A stretch of 51,563 bases of DNA, taken from contig JAIOYV010000049.1 of the NCBI GenBank assembly GCA_021740905.1, positions 1-51,563 of the forward strand, in the 5' to 3' direction. This document shows, piece by piece, positions 1 through 9,156 of the stretch. The notes under the pieces were generated by a model that did no database searches, was not told the DNA's origin, and saw only the letters and a program-made list of their open reading frames with translations. Source of the DNA: Bacteroidales bacterium. Its GTDB lineage: Bacteria; Bacteroidota; Bacteroidia; Bacteroidales; M50B96. The translations under genes were made by a program, and so were the position numbers. The first letter of the stretch is position 1. Each line of letters starts with the position of its first letter.

Positions 1-552
1 TAATAATTGAGTAGAGTTCCGTCAGGAACGGCAGTATGGTAGCAATTAAAAAGGAGCAAGTTTACCAAGCCTCGTTGAGGCGACAGTATGGTTTGATAGA
101 TTTGATAAAATGCGGAAATTTATCCCGTTTGAAGTATAAATATCTTGAAACTATCAAACTCAGAACTTTTCAACTCATAAACTCAGAACTCAGAACTTTT
201 TAACTCAGAACTCGTAAACTCAGAAACTCTAAACTTGAAATTATGGTTTATTTTTTTGAAAACAGCAAGGTAAGTACCGATCCCCAGGAAACAGGGACTG
301 AAAATTGTATCTTTCCATTTCGCTTCGAAAAGGTTTTTCAAACAAACAAAAATACACATGCCAAAGCCAAGGATTCCTGCCTGTCTCAAAAGCAGGCAAA
401 TTACTTAAACGGAAAATTACAAAATATACAATTTATTACTACTTTTAACGCTGATTTAATCGTAGGTACAGAAAGTTATCCTATCAAGGATTTACAAGGT
501 TTGAGTGGACATTTTTTAATAAATTTCCGCCTTTTTTATAAATAAAGATAGA
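1..552. other. Gene-poor left edge with repeats
   Basis: No convincing gene. Short open frames occur on both strands (for example 243-545) but show no recognisable domain and are rich in uncommon residues. The stretch holds two REP-like hairpins (16-92) and, at about 157-235, a degenerate tandem array of the unit AACTCAGAACT and variants. A weak promoter-like pair (TTTG at 500-503 and TAAATTTC at 520-527) precedes the kinase gene, but its spacing is short and I do not rely on it. Confidence 0.5.
16..92. repeat. Pair of REP-like hairpins with common flank
   Basis: Two short hairpins: GTTCC/GGAAC with loop GTCA (16-29), and GCCTC/GAGGC with loop GTT (69-81). Each is followed immediately by the near-identical string G(G/A)CAGTATGGT (30-40 and 82-92). 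Different stems with a conserved 3' flank suggest mobilised palindromic units (REP type) rather than two chance hairpins. Whether the genome encodes a matching REP-associated transposase cannot be seen here. Confidence 0.5.
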
Positions 553-3500
553 TTGCGAAAATACGTTTTTTATATTTGGATTTTTTGTCAGTTGTTTATC
601 CTGCAAGCAGTTTCGCAGGATAACACAGACAGTGCCATAGCCCACTTGGAAAAGAAACTCGAAACCAAGCAGAGTCTCACCAACGAAATCATAAGCCTAA
701 ATGATCTGGCTACATTATACCTTCCTATATCGCCAACCCAGTCGCTTGATTATGCAAAAACAGCCCTTGAGAAAAGCAAGCTTGCCGAGAATCCCTTTTG
801 GACATCGGAATCGTATCGCAACGTAGGCAATGCCGAACTTGCCCTCGGTCACAACTCCTTTGCCTGGACAAATTACGAATTGGCCTACGAAAACGACAGG
901 ATTTCGGATAATATGCCGAGCAAAATTATCTCCTTAAATTCGATGGGCGATTTTTATGTGCACTTGGAAAAATACGACAAAGCCATCGGTTTTTATCTAG
1001 ATGCCCTGAAAATGTACGAGAAACAAGGCGCTTATAGCAAGGTTAATCTTCAATATATTAAACTGGGGGTTAATTTCATGAAAGCCGGCGACAGTTTTAA
1101 AGGGCTTGAATATTTTATGAAATCCCTGTCGTATTACCAGGAAGAATCCGATTCTTTGGGGATAGCGCAGATCAACAACGAAATTGGCAAAGTGTACCAA
1201 CATCTCGACAAACCTGACAAAGCAATTGCCTATTACACCAAAGCCTTGAACATTTACAGGAAACTAGACCGAAAGGAACTTGGGTTCGAACCTTCCATTA
1301 ATATTGGGATCATCTATCTTGATGAAGGAAAACTCGATTTGGCCCGAAATACTTTTACTGAGACTTTTCATTTTCAGAAATCGTTGAACAAACTCGATAA
1401 TATTTCGATATGTTATCAAAAGCTTGCTACTCTCGAAGACAAGTCGGGCAACACTCAATTGGCCATAAATTATCTCGACTCGGCACTACAAATCGAAATT
1501 AATAGCCAAGAAAACAAGAATCAATGCCTTATCTTATACGCACTGGCCGAATTGAATGTAAAACTACGGCAATATCCTTTTGCCATAGAATATTTGACAA
1601 AGGCCACCGACATTGCCCAGTCGGAAAATTATATCGAGTGCCTTGCCAAAAGTTACATGCTGAAGGCCAAGGTATATGAGAGCATTGGCAATTTTGAAAA
1701 GGCCCTTGAATTCAACAAACTTTCATCGGCCTACAACGATTCGCTGGCCGTGATAAAAAAGGAGAACAACACGTTGGCTATGAAAACGAATCTTTTGGTC
1801 GAAGAAAAGCAACGCGAAAATGAACTCCTGCTTATCGATAACCAGGTGAAAACGCAAAAGATTAAAGATAATAGATACGTGGTCATTTATTTTATCCTTC
1901 TGATAATTATAATAGTCACTTTGGCAATCATAACATTCCTCTTTTTTCAGCAAAAGATAAGCAACCGGATAAAATGGGAAACCCACAGCAAGCTATACGA
2001 AGAGGCCCTGAAGAAATACAAAGTAACCGAAACAAAATACGAAGCAGTTGTTGAGCAAAGCTATGATATAATCTATATCCAGAGGGGGACTAAGATTGTA
2101 TTTGCCAATAAAAAAGCCATCCTGTTGTCTGGCTATTCGGAAGCAGAATTGTACGACCAGGAGGTCAGTAGTTTCTTTCATCCCGATGATGTGGAGATTC
2201 ATCACGAACAAATGAGAAATCCCTTGAAGCAGGGACAGACAAGGTCGTTTACGTCCCGCTTGGTCGACAAATATGGCAATGTTTTCACCTTCGAGATAAT
2301 CAGCCGCCGGGTGGTCATGAACAGCGAAGAAGTAAACATTGGTGTAGGCCGCGATTTGACCGAACGGATCGAAGCTGAAGATGCCCTTTCCAAAAGTAAC
2401 CAGCGCAACAAGAATTTAATCCAGAATTCGCCATCGGGCATCCTATATATTAATCAAAATGGCGATGTGGTCGAAAACAATCCCTCTGCTGCCGTTATCC
2501 TGGGCCTTGATGAAAAAAAGCCAGAGAAACTTCAAAAATATTACGACCTTTTCCCGGAGAAGGAATCCAAAGTCACAAGTCATATTAAAAAGTGTTTCGA
2601 AAACGGAAAAGTTATCACAGATGATTGCCGGTTCATGAGTTTGAAAAATGACCTGTTTTTCCTGCAATATTCGCTGGCACCTATCAAAAATACCGATGGT
2701 TCGGTAAATTCGGTAATCATGAACTTCAACGATATTACCGAAAAGAAGAAAATAGAGCAGGCCATTATTCTCCTCGAAGAAAGGTACAAATTGGCTTTCG
2801 AGGGAACTAACCTGGGGCTGTGGGATTGGGACTTGGTGAACGATAGGATGATTTTTAACGATCAGTTTTACAACATTCTTGGCTACAAGCGAGGCGAAAT
2901 AATGGAAAACAGAAGTTCGCTCATGAACTTGATATTCCCAGACGACCGGGACATGGTAACAGAGATTCTCAACAAACATATTGATGAAGAATCAGAGGCC
3001 TACATTTCGGAATTCAGGGTATTGACCAAAGATGGCTATTGGAAATGGGTAGTGGATCATGGCAAAGTTGTGCTGCGGAACGACAATGGCTACCCCTTGC
3101 GGATGGTAGGGACGGTTAGGGACATTACGGTGAGGAAAAACGCCGAAGAAAACCTATTCCAATCCGAGAAGAAATACCGCTCGCTTATCGAAAACATGCA
3201 GGATGGTGTGTTTATTATCATTGATAAAAAATTGAAATTTGTGAACCACGCCCTTGCCCGGATTAGCGGCTACAAAATGGAAGAGCTTCTTGGGATGGAA
3301 TATACAAAAATACTGGACACCAGCAATATCGACCATATCGACAAAAAATATAGCCAAAGGCTTAACGGCCCAAGCACGCCAACTTCCTACGAAACAAAAC
3401 TGATGCACAAAGATGGAGAAACCATAGCCTACGTGAACATCAGCGTTGGGGTGATAGATTACGAAGGAAGAAAGGCCATACACGGTACTTTAAAAGACAT

Positions 3501-4245
3501 CACCGAAAAGAAAAGTTCGGAAAAAATACTCCTTAAATCGGAACAAAACCTACGTGAAGCGAATGCCACGAAGGACAAATTTTTCTCGATCATTGCGCAC
3601 GATCTTAAAAACCCATTTAATGCCATCATGGGATTTGCTCACTTGCTGCACGAAGAGTTCGAGGAATTCTCCGATGATGACAAAAAACGTTTCATTAAAA
3701 ATATATGGGAGGCATCCGAGAATACCTACAAGTTGGTCGAAAACCTCCTGCAATGGTCGCGGGCACAAACCGGAAAAATCCCTTTTAAGCCTGAGAAAAT
3801 AGATCTCAGCATTATTGCCAACGAGAATATTTCTGTTTTAAAACCCAGCGCTGAAAGCAAAAATATCAGGGTCTTTTCGGAGGTCAAGTTCAACACCAAT
3901 GTGTATGGCGACCCCAATATGTTGACCACAGTGGTGAGAAACCTCCTTTCGAATGCGGTTAAATTCACCAACCCTGGTGGACGTGTCCTTATCTCTTGTA
4001 AAATAATGAAGGATGTAGCTGAGGTTTGTATCGAAGACAACGGTATCGGCATCAGCAAAGAGAATCAGAAAAAGATTTTCCAATTTGGTGAGCAATTTAA
4101 ACGCGAAGGTACCGCAAACGAACGTGGCACCGGGCTGGGTTTGATCTTATGCAAAGAATTCATCGATCGGCACCAGGGCGAATTGCGCATCGAAAGCAAG
4201 CCTGGAAAGGGCAGCAAGTTCTTCTTTACAGTGCCGGTTTATTAG
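553..4245 (+). CDS. TPR-multi-PAS hybrid membrane histidine kinase
   Basis: Sensor histidine kinase, about 1230 aa. Order: signal peptide or N-terminal anchor (1-22); TPR-type helical repeats (about 30-400) that should be periplasmic; a coiled stretch; one strong membrane helix (about 443-466); four PAS/PAC units (about 495-612, 617-735, 740-865, 870-990); a HisKA domain with the phosphoacceptor in FFSIIAHDLKNPF (His1016); and an HATPase_c domain with N box NLLSNAVKF (Asn1134), G1 box EDNGIGIS (Asp1162) and G2 box RGTGLGL. There is no receiver domain and no adjacent response regulator, so the partner is unknown. The start is a TTG at 553, chosen because it directly precedes a good signal sequence and no in-frame ATG is suitably placed. 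The periplasmic TPR part may bind a protein or peptide ligand; the cytoplasmic PAS units could add further inputs. The kinase assignment is firm; the signal is unknown. Confidence 0.93.
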   Translation: MRKYVFYIWIFCQLFILQAVSQDNTDSAIAHLEKKLETKQSLTNEIISLNDLATLYLPISPTQSLDYAKTALEKSKLAENPFWTSESYRNVGNAELALGHNSFAWTNYELAYENDRISDNMPSKIISLNSMGDFYVHLEKYDKAIGFYLDALKMYEKQGAYSKVNLQYIKLGVNFMKAGDSFKGLEYFMKSLSYYQEESDSLGIAQINNEIGKVYQHLDKPDKAIAYYTKALNIYRKLDRKELGFEPSINIGIIYLDEGKLDLARNTFTETFHFQKSLNKLDNISICYQKLATLEDKSGNTQLAINYLDSALQIEINSQENKNQCLILYALAELNVKLRQYPFAIEYLTKATDIAQSENYIECLAKSYMLKAKVYESIGNFEKALEFNKLSSAYNDSLAVIKKENNTLAMKTNLLVEEKQRENELLLIDNQVKTQKIKDNRYVVIYFILLIIIIVTLAIITFLFFQQKISNRIKWETHSKLYEEALKKYKVTETKYEAVVEQSYDIIYIQRGTKIVFANKKAILLSGYSEAELYDQEVSSFFHPDDVEIHHEQMRNPLKQGQTRSFTSRLVDKYGNVFTFEIISRRVVMNSEEVNIGVGRDLTERIEAEDALSKSNQRNKNLIQNSPSGILYINQNGDVVENNPSAAVILGLDEKKPEKLQKYYDLFPEKESKVTSHIKKCFENGKVITDDCRFMSLKNDLFFLQYSLAPIKNTDGSVNSVIMNFNDITEKKKIEQAIILLEERYKLAFEGTNLGLWDWDLVNDRMIFNDQFYNILGYKRGEIMENRSSLMNLIFPDDRDMVTEILNKHIDEESEAYISEFRVLTKDGYWKWVVDHGKVVLRNDNGYPLRMVGTVRDITVRKNAEENLFQSEKKYRSLIENMQDGVFIIIDKKLKFVNHALARISGYKMEELLGMEYTKILDTSNIDHIDKKYSQRLNGPSTPTSYETKLMHKDGETIAYVNISVGVIDYEGRKAIHGTLKDITEKKSSEKILLKSEQNLREANATKDKFFSIIAHDLKNPFNAIMGFAHLLHEEFEEFSDDDKKRFIKNIWEASENTYKLVENLLQWSRAQTGKIPFKPEKIDLSIIANENISVLKPSAESKNIRVFSEVKFNTNVYGDPNMLTTVVRNLLSNAVKFTNPGGRVLISCKIMKDVAEVCIEDNGIGISKENQKKIFQFGEQFKREGTANERGTGLGLILCKEFIDRHQGELRIESKPGKGSKFFFTVPVY

Positions 4246-4305
4246 TCAGCAGTTCTTAGTTGGCAGTCCTCAGTCGGTAGATGGACAACCAGAAATGTGA
4301 AACAC

Positions 4306-5076
4306 CTATGCTTTTTCAATCTCCACTTCCAGTCCGTCGTAAGCCAGATGGATATTTTGTGGAAGTGTTTTACTGATTACATTGTGCATGCCTAAAAGAT
4401 GGCTGATGTGCGTGAGGTAAGCTTTTTCGGGTTTTACTTTTTCAATAATGGCAATAGCCTCCTCCAACGAAAAATGGGAAAAATGGCTTGTCAACCGGAG
4501 GGCATTCAACACCAACACCTTTAGATTAGTGAGTTTTTCCAACTCCTCGTCGGCAATAAAACTACCATCGGTGATATAGGCAAAATCGCCCAACCTGAAA
4601 CCCAAGATGCCAAGCTTGTGGTGCATAACCCGGATTGGAACAAACTCTAATCCATTGATCGAAAAGGTTGCGTTCTCGATAAAATGCAGTGAAAGTTCCG
4701 GTACACCTTGGTATTTTTTATCGGAGAATATATAGGAGAAATCCTTTTTCAGGTTTTCGATCACACGTTGCTCGCAATAAATAGGCATGTCGCGTTTCAA
4801 TGAATAGTTGAAACCACGCACATCATCCAGCCCGGCCACATGGTCGCGGTGTTCGTGGGTAAGGAGGATGGCATCTACTCTTTTCACTTTAGCACGAAGC
4901 ATCTGAAACCTAAAATCCGGGCCACAATCAACGACAAAATTATGCTCGCCAATTTCGATCAAAACAGAAGAACGCAGGCGGTTGTCTTTTGGGTTTTCTG
5001 AAGTACACACCGGGCAGTCGCAGGCAATAACAGGAACCCCGATGGAAGTGGCTGTGCCGAGAAATGTTACTTTCAT
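4306..5076 (-). CDS. PhnP-like MBL-fold metallo-hydrolase
   Basis: Metallo-beta-lactamase-fold hydrolase of 256 aa, closest in layout to PhnP-type cyclic phosphodiesterases. It has the early GTATSIGVP segment, an extra cysteine cluster CDCPVC typical of the PhnP subgroup's structural zinc site, the metal motif LLTHEHRDHVAGLDD, Asp in YITDGSF and a late His in LTHISH. I place the start at the ATG at 5076 (MKVTFLGT), where the family fold begins; an upstream in-frame extension to 5121 would run through a good -7 promoter element at 5111-5118. It is divergent from the nifS-selD fusion. No phosphonate genes are nearby, so a general phosphodiesterase role is as likely as a phn-specific one. Confidence 0.85.
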   Translation of the reverse strand: MKVTFLGTATSIGVPVIACDCPVCTSENPKDNRLRSSVLIEIGEHNFVVDCGPDFRFQMLRAKVKRVDAILLTHEHRDHVAGLDDVRGFNYSLKRDMPIYCEQRVIENLKKDFSYIFSDKKYQGVPELSLHFIENATFSINGLEFVPIRVMHHKLGILGFRLGDFAYITDGSFIADEELEKLTNLKVLVLNALRLTSHFSHFSLEEAIAIIEKVKPEKAYLTHISHLLGMHNVISKTLPQNIHLAYDGLEVEIEKA

Positions 5077-5110
5077 GTTTTGCATAAACGAACTTTTATC
5101 TTGTATTTCA

Positions 5111-5118
5111 CAAAAATA
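5111..5118 (-). promoter_or_regulatory. Bacteroidota -7 element for the MBL hydrolase
   Basis: On the minus strand this reads TATTTTTG, an exact match to TAnnTTTG, about 35 nt before the ATG at 5076. No clear -33 TTTG lies at the usual distance. Confidence 0.4.
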
Positions 5119-5185
5119 CAATTATTTCAGTTGAACGATTTGTATAAAAATCTTTGGTGGACTATCGGATTTGCTCATTATCTTT

Positions 5186-5193
5186 TACTTTTG
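5186..5193 (+). promoter_or_regulatory. Bacteroidota -7 element for nifS-selD
   Basis: TACTTTTG matches TAnnTTTG exactly and ends 23 nt before the ATG at 5217, giving a short leader. It argues against the longer in-frame start at 5154. The -33 element is unclear (TTTG at 5153-5156 is too far; 5170-5173 too near). Confidence 0.45.
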
Positions 5194-5216
5194 CTTTGAA
5201 ACAAATAGGATCTAAT

Positions 5217-7430
5217 ATGAAAACAATATATCTCGATTACAACGCCACCACGCCTATCGACAAAGAAGTGGCCGATGCCATGCGCCCATACCTCGACCAA
5301 TATTTTGGGAACCCTTCGAGTAGCCATAGCTATGGGGCCGAAACGAAAAAGGCAGTCGAAAAAGCACGGCAGCAAATAGCCGGATTGTTAAATTGCCAAC
5401 CTTCCGAGGTTCTTTTTACAAGTGGAGGAACCGAATCGAACAATTATGCCCTGAAGGGGATTGCCTTTGCTCGAAAAGATCGGGGAAAGCATATTATCAC
5501 TTCGGTGATCGAGCACCCAGCCGTGACCGAAGTGTGTCGTTATTTGGAAAAACAGGGTTTCGAAATCAGCTATATTTCTGTCGATGAATTTGGCAGGGTG
5601 GATTCGGAGGATGTGGAAGCCGCCATCCGTCCCGATACGATCCTGATAAGCATTATGCACGCCAACAACGAGATTGGCAGCATCCAGCCCATAGCCGAAA
5701 TTGGCAAGATTGCCCGAAAACACGATATTGCTTTTCATTGCGATGCAGCCCAGTCGCTTGGAAAAATCCCTGTAGATGTGCAGGAAATGAAGGTTGATCT
5801 ATTGTCGGTGGCCGGCCATAAATTGTATGCCCCAAAGGGGATCGGGGCATTGTATATTCGCGATGACGTGAAGCTGGAGAAGATGATCCATGGTGCCGAC
5901 CACGAACGGAATTTGAGGGCAGGCACCGAAAATGTGCTTGAAATTGTGGGTTTGGGCAAAGCTTGCGAGATTGCTGCAAATAACCTTCAAAAAAACATGA
6001 AACACATGCAGGAAATGCGCGATCGCTTGTTCGAGGGACTAAAATATTCAGGGCACGAAATAAAGCTGAACGGTCACCCTAAGCTAAGCCTACCAAATAC
6101 TTTGAATGTCAGTTTTAAGTCCATCGAGGCCAATACCCTTTTGTCGGAGCTGGAAGGAGTGGCGGCATCGGCAGGGGCTGCCTGTCATGCCGAAAACGTG
6201 GATGTAAGCCAGGTGATCCAGGCCTTGTTTGTCCCCATGGAATTTGCCATGGGCACCGTCCGTTTTTCCGTCGGGAAATATACCAACGAAGCTGAAATCG
6301 ACCAGGCCATAGAAATTATCAATGCAGCTGTTGAAAGGTTACGGCCAAAGGGGGAGATCAGTTTTCAACCAGCCGAAATCCTGGATTCAAAAGACTATAA
6401 CCTGACCCGCTTTACACACGGACTTGGCTGTGCCTGCAAGCTCCGGCCACAAGCCCTGGAGCAAGTACTGAAAAACCTGCCCATCCCTGTCGATCCCCGG
6501 ATTTTGGTGGGCACCGATCATTCCGATGATGCGGCAGTTTTTAAATTGAGTGATGAAATTGCCCTGGTCCAGACCCTCGATTTCTTCACTCCTATTGTGG
6601 ATGATCCTTATCAATTCGGGGCCATTGCTGCGGCCAATGCTCTTAGCGACATTTACGCCATGGGGGCAAAGCCCATTTTTGGTTTGAACATAGTAGGTTT
6701 TCCAACCAACCGCCTGCCTTTGTCGGTGCTGCACAGCATCCTGAAAGGGGCAGCGGACAAAGCCCAGGAAGCTGGCATTTACATTCTGGGTGGCCATTCA
6801 GTAGATGATACCGAACCAAAATACGGGATGGTAGTGAGCGGGGTGGTCCATCCCGACAAAATCTTGTCGAACGACAAAGCCCGACCCGGCGATGTGTTGA
6901 TCCTAACCAAGCCCATAGGAACAGGAATCCTTGCAACAGCTCTCAAACGCGGCCTCATTGAAGGCAAAACCAAAGAACGCCTCGTGGAAACTATGCTTGG
7001 CCTAAACCGCACTGCCTCGGAATGTATGCTGAAGTTTGATGTGTCGGCCTGCACCGACGTGACTGGCTTTGGATTGCTTGGCCACTTAAAAGAACTTACC
7101 GAAGGCAGCAAAGTGAATGCTGAAATTTTTGCCAATCAAGTACCACTCCTACCCGAAACCGAAAACATGGCAGCTGCTGGGGTAATCCCCGGGGGAACGA
7201 AGGACAACCTTTCGTTTGTAGACCACTGTGTACAATTCGACGAGGCCATCTCCGAAACCTGGCAACATATCCTCTGCGATGCCCAAACCTCGGGCGGCTT
7301 GCTGATAGCAGTTCCTGAAAAAAATGCAGAGGCTCTTTTAAAAGACCTCCATTCATCAGGGATAAAAGAAGCGTGTGTAATTGGTAGGTTAACACAAGAA
7401 GGGGCAGGAATGATAAGGGTAGTCAAATAA
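5217..7430 (+). CDS. Cysteine desulfurase-selenophosphate synthase fusion
   Basis: A 737-aa two-enzyme fusion. Residues 1 to about 385 are a class V aminotransferase-fold cysteine desulfurase (NifS/IscS type): YLDYNATTP at the N-terminus, CDAAQSLGK, the PLP lysine in SVAGHKLYAPKG (Lys202) and the persulfide cysteine in SAGAACHAE (Cys323). Residues about 395-737 are a complete selenophosphate synthetase (SelD): the N-terminal active-site motif GCACK (Cys405, Cys407, Lys408), DDAAV, the glycine-rich nucleotide region and CDAQTSGGLL near the end. The position that is Sec in some SelD proteins is an ordinary TGT Cys codon. The linker is short and the frame unbroken. The desulfurase half would release selenium (or sulfur) as a persulfide or perselenide and the SelD half would form selenophosphate from it and ATP, so the fusion suggests direct hand-off. 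No selA, selB, selU or tRNA-Sec is in the window, so the end use (Sec, 2-selenouridine or a Se cofactor) is open. Confidence 0.93.
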   Translation: MKTIYLDYNATTPIDKEVADAMRPYLDQYFGNPSSSHSYGAETKKAVEKARQQIAGLLNCQPSEVLFTSGGTESNNYALKGIAFARKDRGKHIITSVIEHPAVTEVCRYLEKQGFEISYISVDEFGRVDSEDVEAAIRPDTILISIMHANNEIGSIQPIAEIGKIARKHDIAFHCDAAQSLGKIPVDVQEMKVDLLSVAGHKLYAPKGIGALYIRDDVKLEKMIHGADHERNLRAGTENVLEIVGLGKACEIAANNLQKNMKHMQEMRDRLFEGLKYSGHEIKLNGHPKLSLPNTLNVSFKSIEANTLLSELEGVAASAGAACHAENVDVSQVIQALFVPMEFAMGTVRFSVGKYTNEAEIDQAIEIINAAVERLRPKGEISFQPAEILDSKDYNLTRFTHGLGCACKLRPQALEQVLKNLPIPVDPRILVGTDHSDDAAVFKLSDEIALVQTLDFFTPIVDDPYQFGAIAAANALSDIYAMGAKPIFGLNIVGFPTNRLPLSVLHSILKGAADKAQEAGIYILGGHSVDDTEPKYGMVVSGVVHPDKILSNDKARPGDVLILTKPIGTGILATALKRGLIEGKTKERLVETMLGLNRTASECMLKFDVSACTDVTGFGLLGHLKELTEGSKVNAEIFANQVPLLPETENMAAAGVIPGGTKDNLSFVDHCVQFDEAISETWQHILCDAQTSGGLLIAVPEKNAEALLKDLHSSGIKEACVIGRLTQEGAGMIRVVK

Positions 7431-7503
7431 TATATTTGGTTTCATTTTCTTTGGCATATTTGTGCTTTATGCTTATCTTTCAAGAGCTAAAATCAAAACT
7501 TCT

Positions 7504-8343
7504 ATGACACAAAAATCGGCAATTAAGCTTTTTGAAACAAAGAAAATTCGTTCGTTGTGGGACGATAAGGAGGAGAAATGGTATTTCTCGATTGTGGATG
7601 TACTTGGGGTGCTTACCGAAAGTGTGAACCCTCAAACATATTGGAGGGTACTGAAAAAGAGATTATCTGACGAGGGCAATGAAAGCGTTACAAATTGTAA
7701 CGCTTTGAAGATGCAAGCAACTGATGGCAAAATGCGCCTCACTGATGTAGCCAACACTGAGCAACTCTTCCGATTGATCCAGTCTGTCCCATCGCCCAAA
7801 GCCGAACCTTTTAAACAATGGCTTGCCCGTGTAGGCCGCGAGCGGATCGACGAAATTGAAGATCCCGAACTGGGTTTCGACCGGTTGATGGAAACCTATC
7901 TGAAAAAAGGCTACAGCAAAGAGTGGATAAACCAACGTCTGAAAAGCATTGAGATACGAAAAGAGCTTACCGATGAGTGGGACGAACGGGGCGTAAAGAA
8001 AGGCCAGGAGTATGCCATCCTTACCGATGAGATCACCAAAGCCTGGAGCGGATTTACCACAAAACAATACAAAGGATTCAAAGACCTGAAAAAAGAAAAC
8101 CTCCGCGACAACATGACCAATCTGGAGTTGGTGCTGAATATGTTGGCCGAGGCATCGACCACCGAAATATCAAAAGAAAAGCAGCCTGTTACTTTTAACC
8201 AAAATATAGCAGTGGCCAAGAAAGGCGGCGATGTAGCCAAAGCAGCTCGTCTGCAATTAGAAAACACAACCGGCAAAAAGGTAGTGACAAAGCTAAATGC
8301 TAAGGCATTAAAGGCAAAAAGCAACAAAGAAATAAATGGGTAA
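7504..8343 (+). CDS. BRO-N domain / DinD-like protein
   Basis: A 279-aa protein beginning with a BRO-N-like domain (about 5-110: WYFSIVDVLGVL, then a YWRVLKKRL stretch and a LTDVANTEQLFRLIQ segment), followed by a helical region resembling the DinD family (WLARVGRERIDEIEDPE, then TDEITKAWSGFTTKQYKGF) and a Lys/Ala-rich tail. BRO-N domains occur in phage antirepressors and DNA-damage-inducible proteins; the precise activity is not known. The start at ATG 7504 is preferred over an in-frame upstream start at 7462, whose first residues look like translated spacer. It overlaps the next gene by 8 nt. No phage genes flank it, so it appears to be a resident orphan. Confidence 0.75.
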   Translation: MTQKSAIKLFETKKIRSLWDDKEEKWYFSIVDVLGVLTESVNPQTYWRVLKKRLSDEGNESVTNCNALKMQATDGKMRLTDVANTEQLFRLIQSVPSPKAEPFKQWLARVGRERIDEIEDPELGFDRLMETYLKKGYSKEWINQRLKSIEIRKELTDEWDERGVKKGQEYAILTDEITKAWSGFTTKQYKGFKDLKKENLRDNMTNLELVLNMLAEASTTEISKEKQPVTFNQNIAVAKKGGDVAKAARLQLENTTGKKVVTKLNAKALKAKSNKEING

Positions 8344-9067
8344 TGCATCAATTTTGAGAAAGGCATCAATTGTATTTTGCTTTCTTTTCTGCTCAATTGC
8401 CCTACTTGCACAGGAAAGTGAAATGAAAAGAGGGGGCATCGTGAGTGATGGTCTTTATTTCTCGCCCATCCAACTTGTTTTTCCAGAAATCATTCTGACT
8501 TATGAGCATTTTTATGATGGGAATAAATCACTTTCCTATTCTTTAGGGTATAAAATCCCTGTGGGAAAAGGAAATACTATTGAACCTTTTGGTGGCGGTT
8601 TATACGCCGTTTACGAATATCAATATTTGTTCAATAAGTTCTCAAATGCAATATATGCCTCACTTGCCCCGACATATTATTTTCGTCCAAATAGAAAGCA
8701 TTTTGTAAAGTGCGAATTATTCAACAGATATTATTGGTTCGATAATAAACGATTGTCATTTGACAATGTTGAAACAGATAAGTTTAACTCAATCCGAAGT
8801 GAACGGGTGAATGTTACCGGAATAAAAATGTTGGCCGGGGTCAATTCAAATATTTTTTCAGGGAAGTCAACATGCCTAAACGTGAAGTTTTATAGTGGGT
8901 TTGGAATTCGATATAAGGTTTACCAATACGAGAATGTTGATAATATTATTTCTGATGGAATAGGAGGTGAAGTAGTAATCCCTTATGAAAAAGAACTGGG
9001 CTCATTGTTCATCCTATCCTTTCATTTGGGCCTTAAAATTGGGATAGCAAAGAATGCAAATTTATAA
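8336..9067 (+). CDS. Exported outer-membrane beta-barrel-like protein
   Basis: A 243-aa protein I do not recognise by name. It has a signal peptide (hydrophobic VFCFLFCSIALLAQ ending near residue 26) and alternating hydrophobic/polar beta-strands with Tyr/Phe-rich edges, as in small outer-membrane barrels. Glycine-containing turns such as PFGGGLYAVYEYQYLF and a late strand VIPYEKELGSLFILSFHLG support this. Its ATG at 8336 lies inside the end of the BRO-N gene (8-nt overlap), so it may be translationally coupled, but no functional link is apparent. Codon and base use are somewhat more AT-rich than in rarA next door. Confidence 0.6.
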   Translation: MGNASILRKASIVFCFLFCSIALLAQESEMKRGGIVSDGLYFSPIQLVFPEIILTYEHFYDGNKSLSYSLGYKIPVGKGNTIEPFGGGLYAVYEYQYLFNKFSNAIYASLAPTYYFRPNRKHFVKCELFNRYYWFDNKRLSFDNVETDKFNSIRSERVNVTGIKMLAGVNSNIFSGKSTCLNVKFYSGFGIRYKVYQYENVDNIISDGIGGEVVIPYEKELGSLFILSFHLGLKIGIAKNANL

Positions 9068-9156
9068 ATATTAGGGTCTACACTAAAAATCCAACATTTT
9101 CCCACCTATTTGCAAATTCCCTTCTATTCATCTTATTTTACCAAAAAATAAAAACT

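Noticed and set aside
243-545. 100-codon plus-strand frame before the kinase gene
   Set aside because: No domain, signal or conserved look, and it overlaps another equally poor frame on the minus strand (183-389).
2443-2979. 178-codon minus-strand frame
   Set aside because: It is an antisense shadow of the PAS region of the histidine kinase.
6420-6440. Possible selenocysteine codon in the SelD active site
   Set aside because: The active-site codons read TGT and TGC; there is no in-frame TGA.
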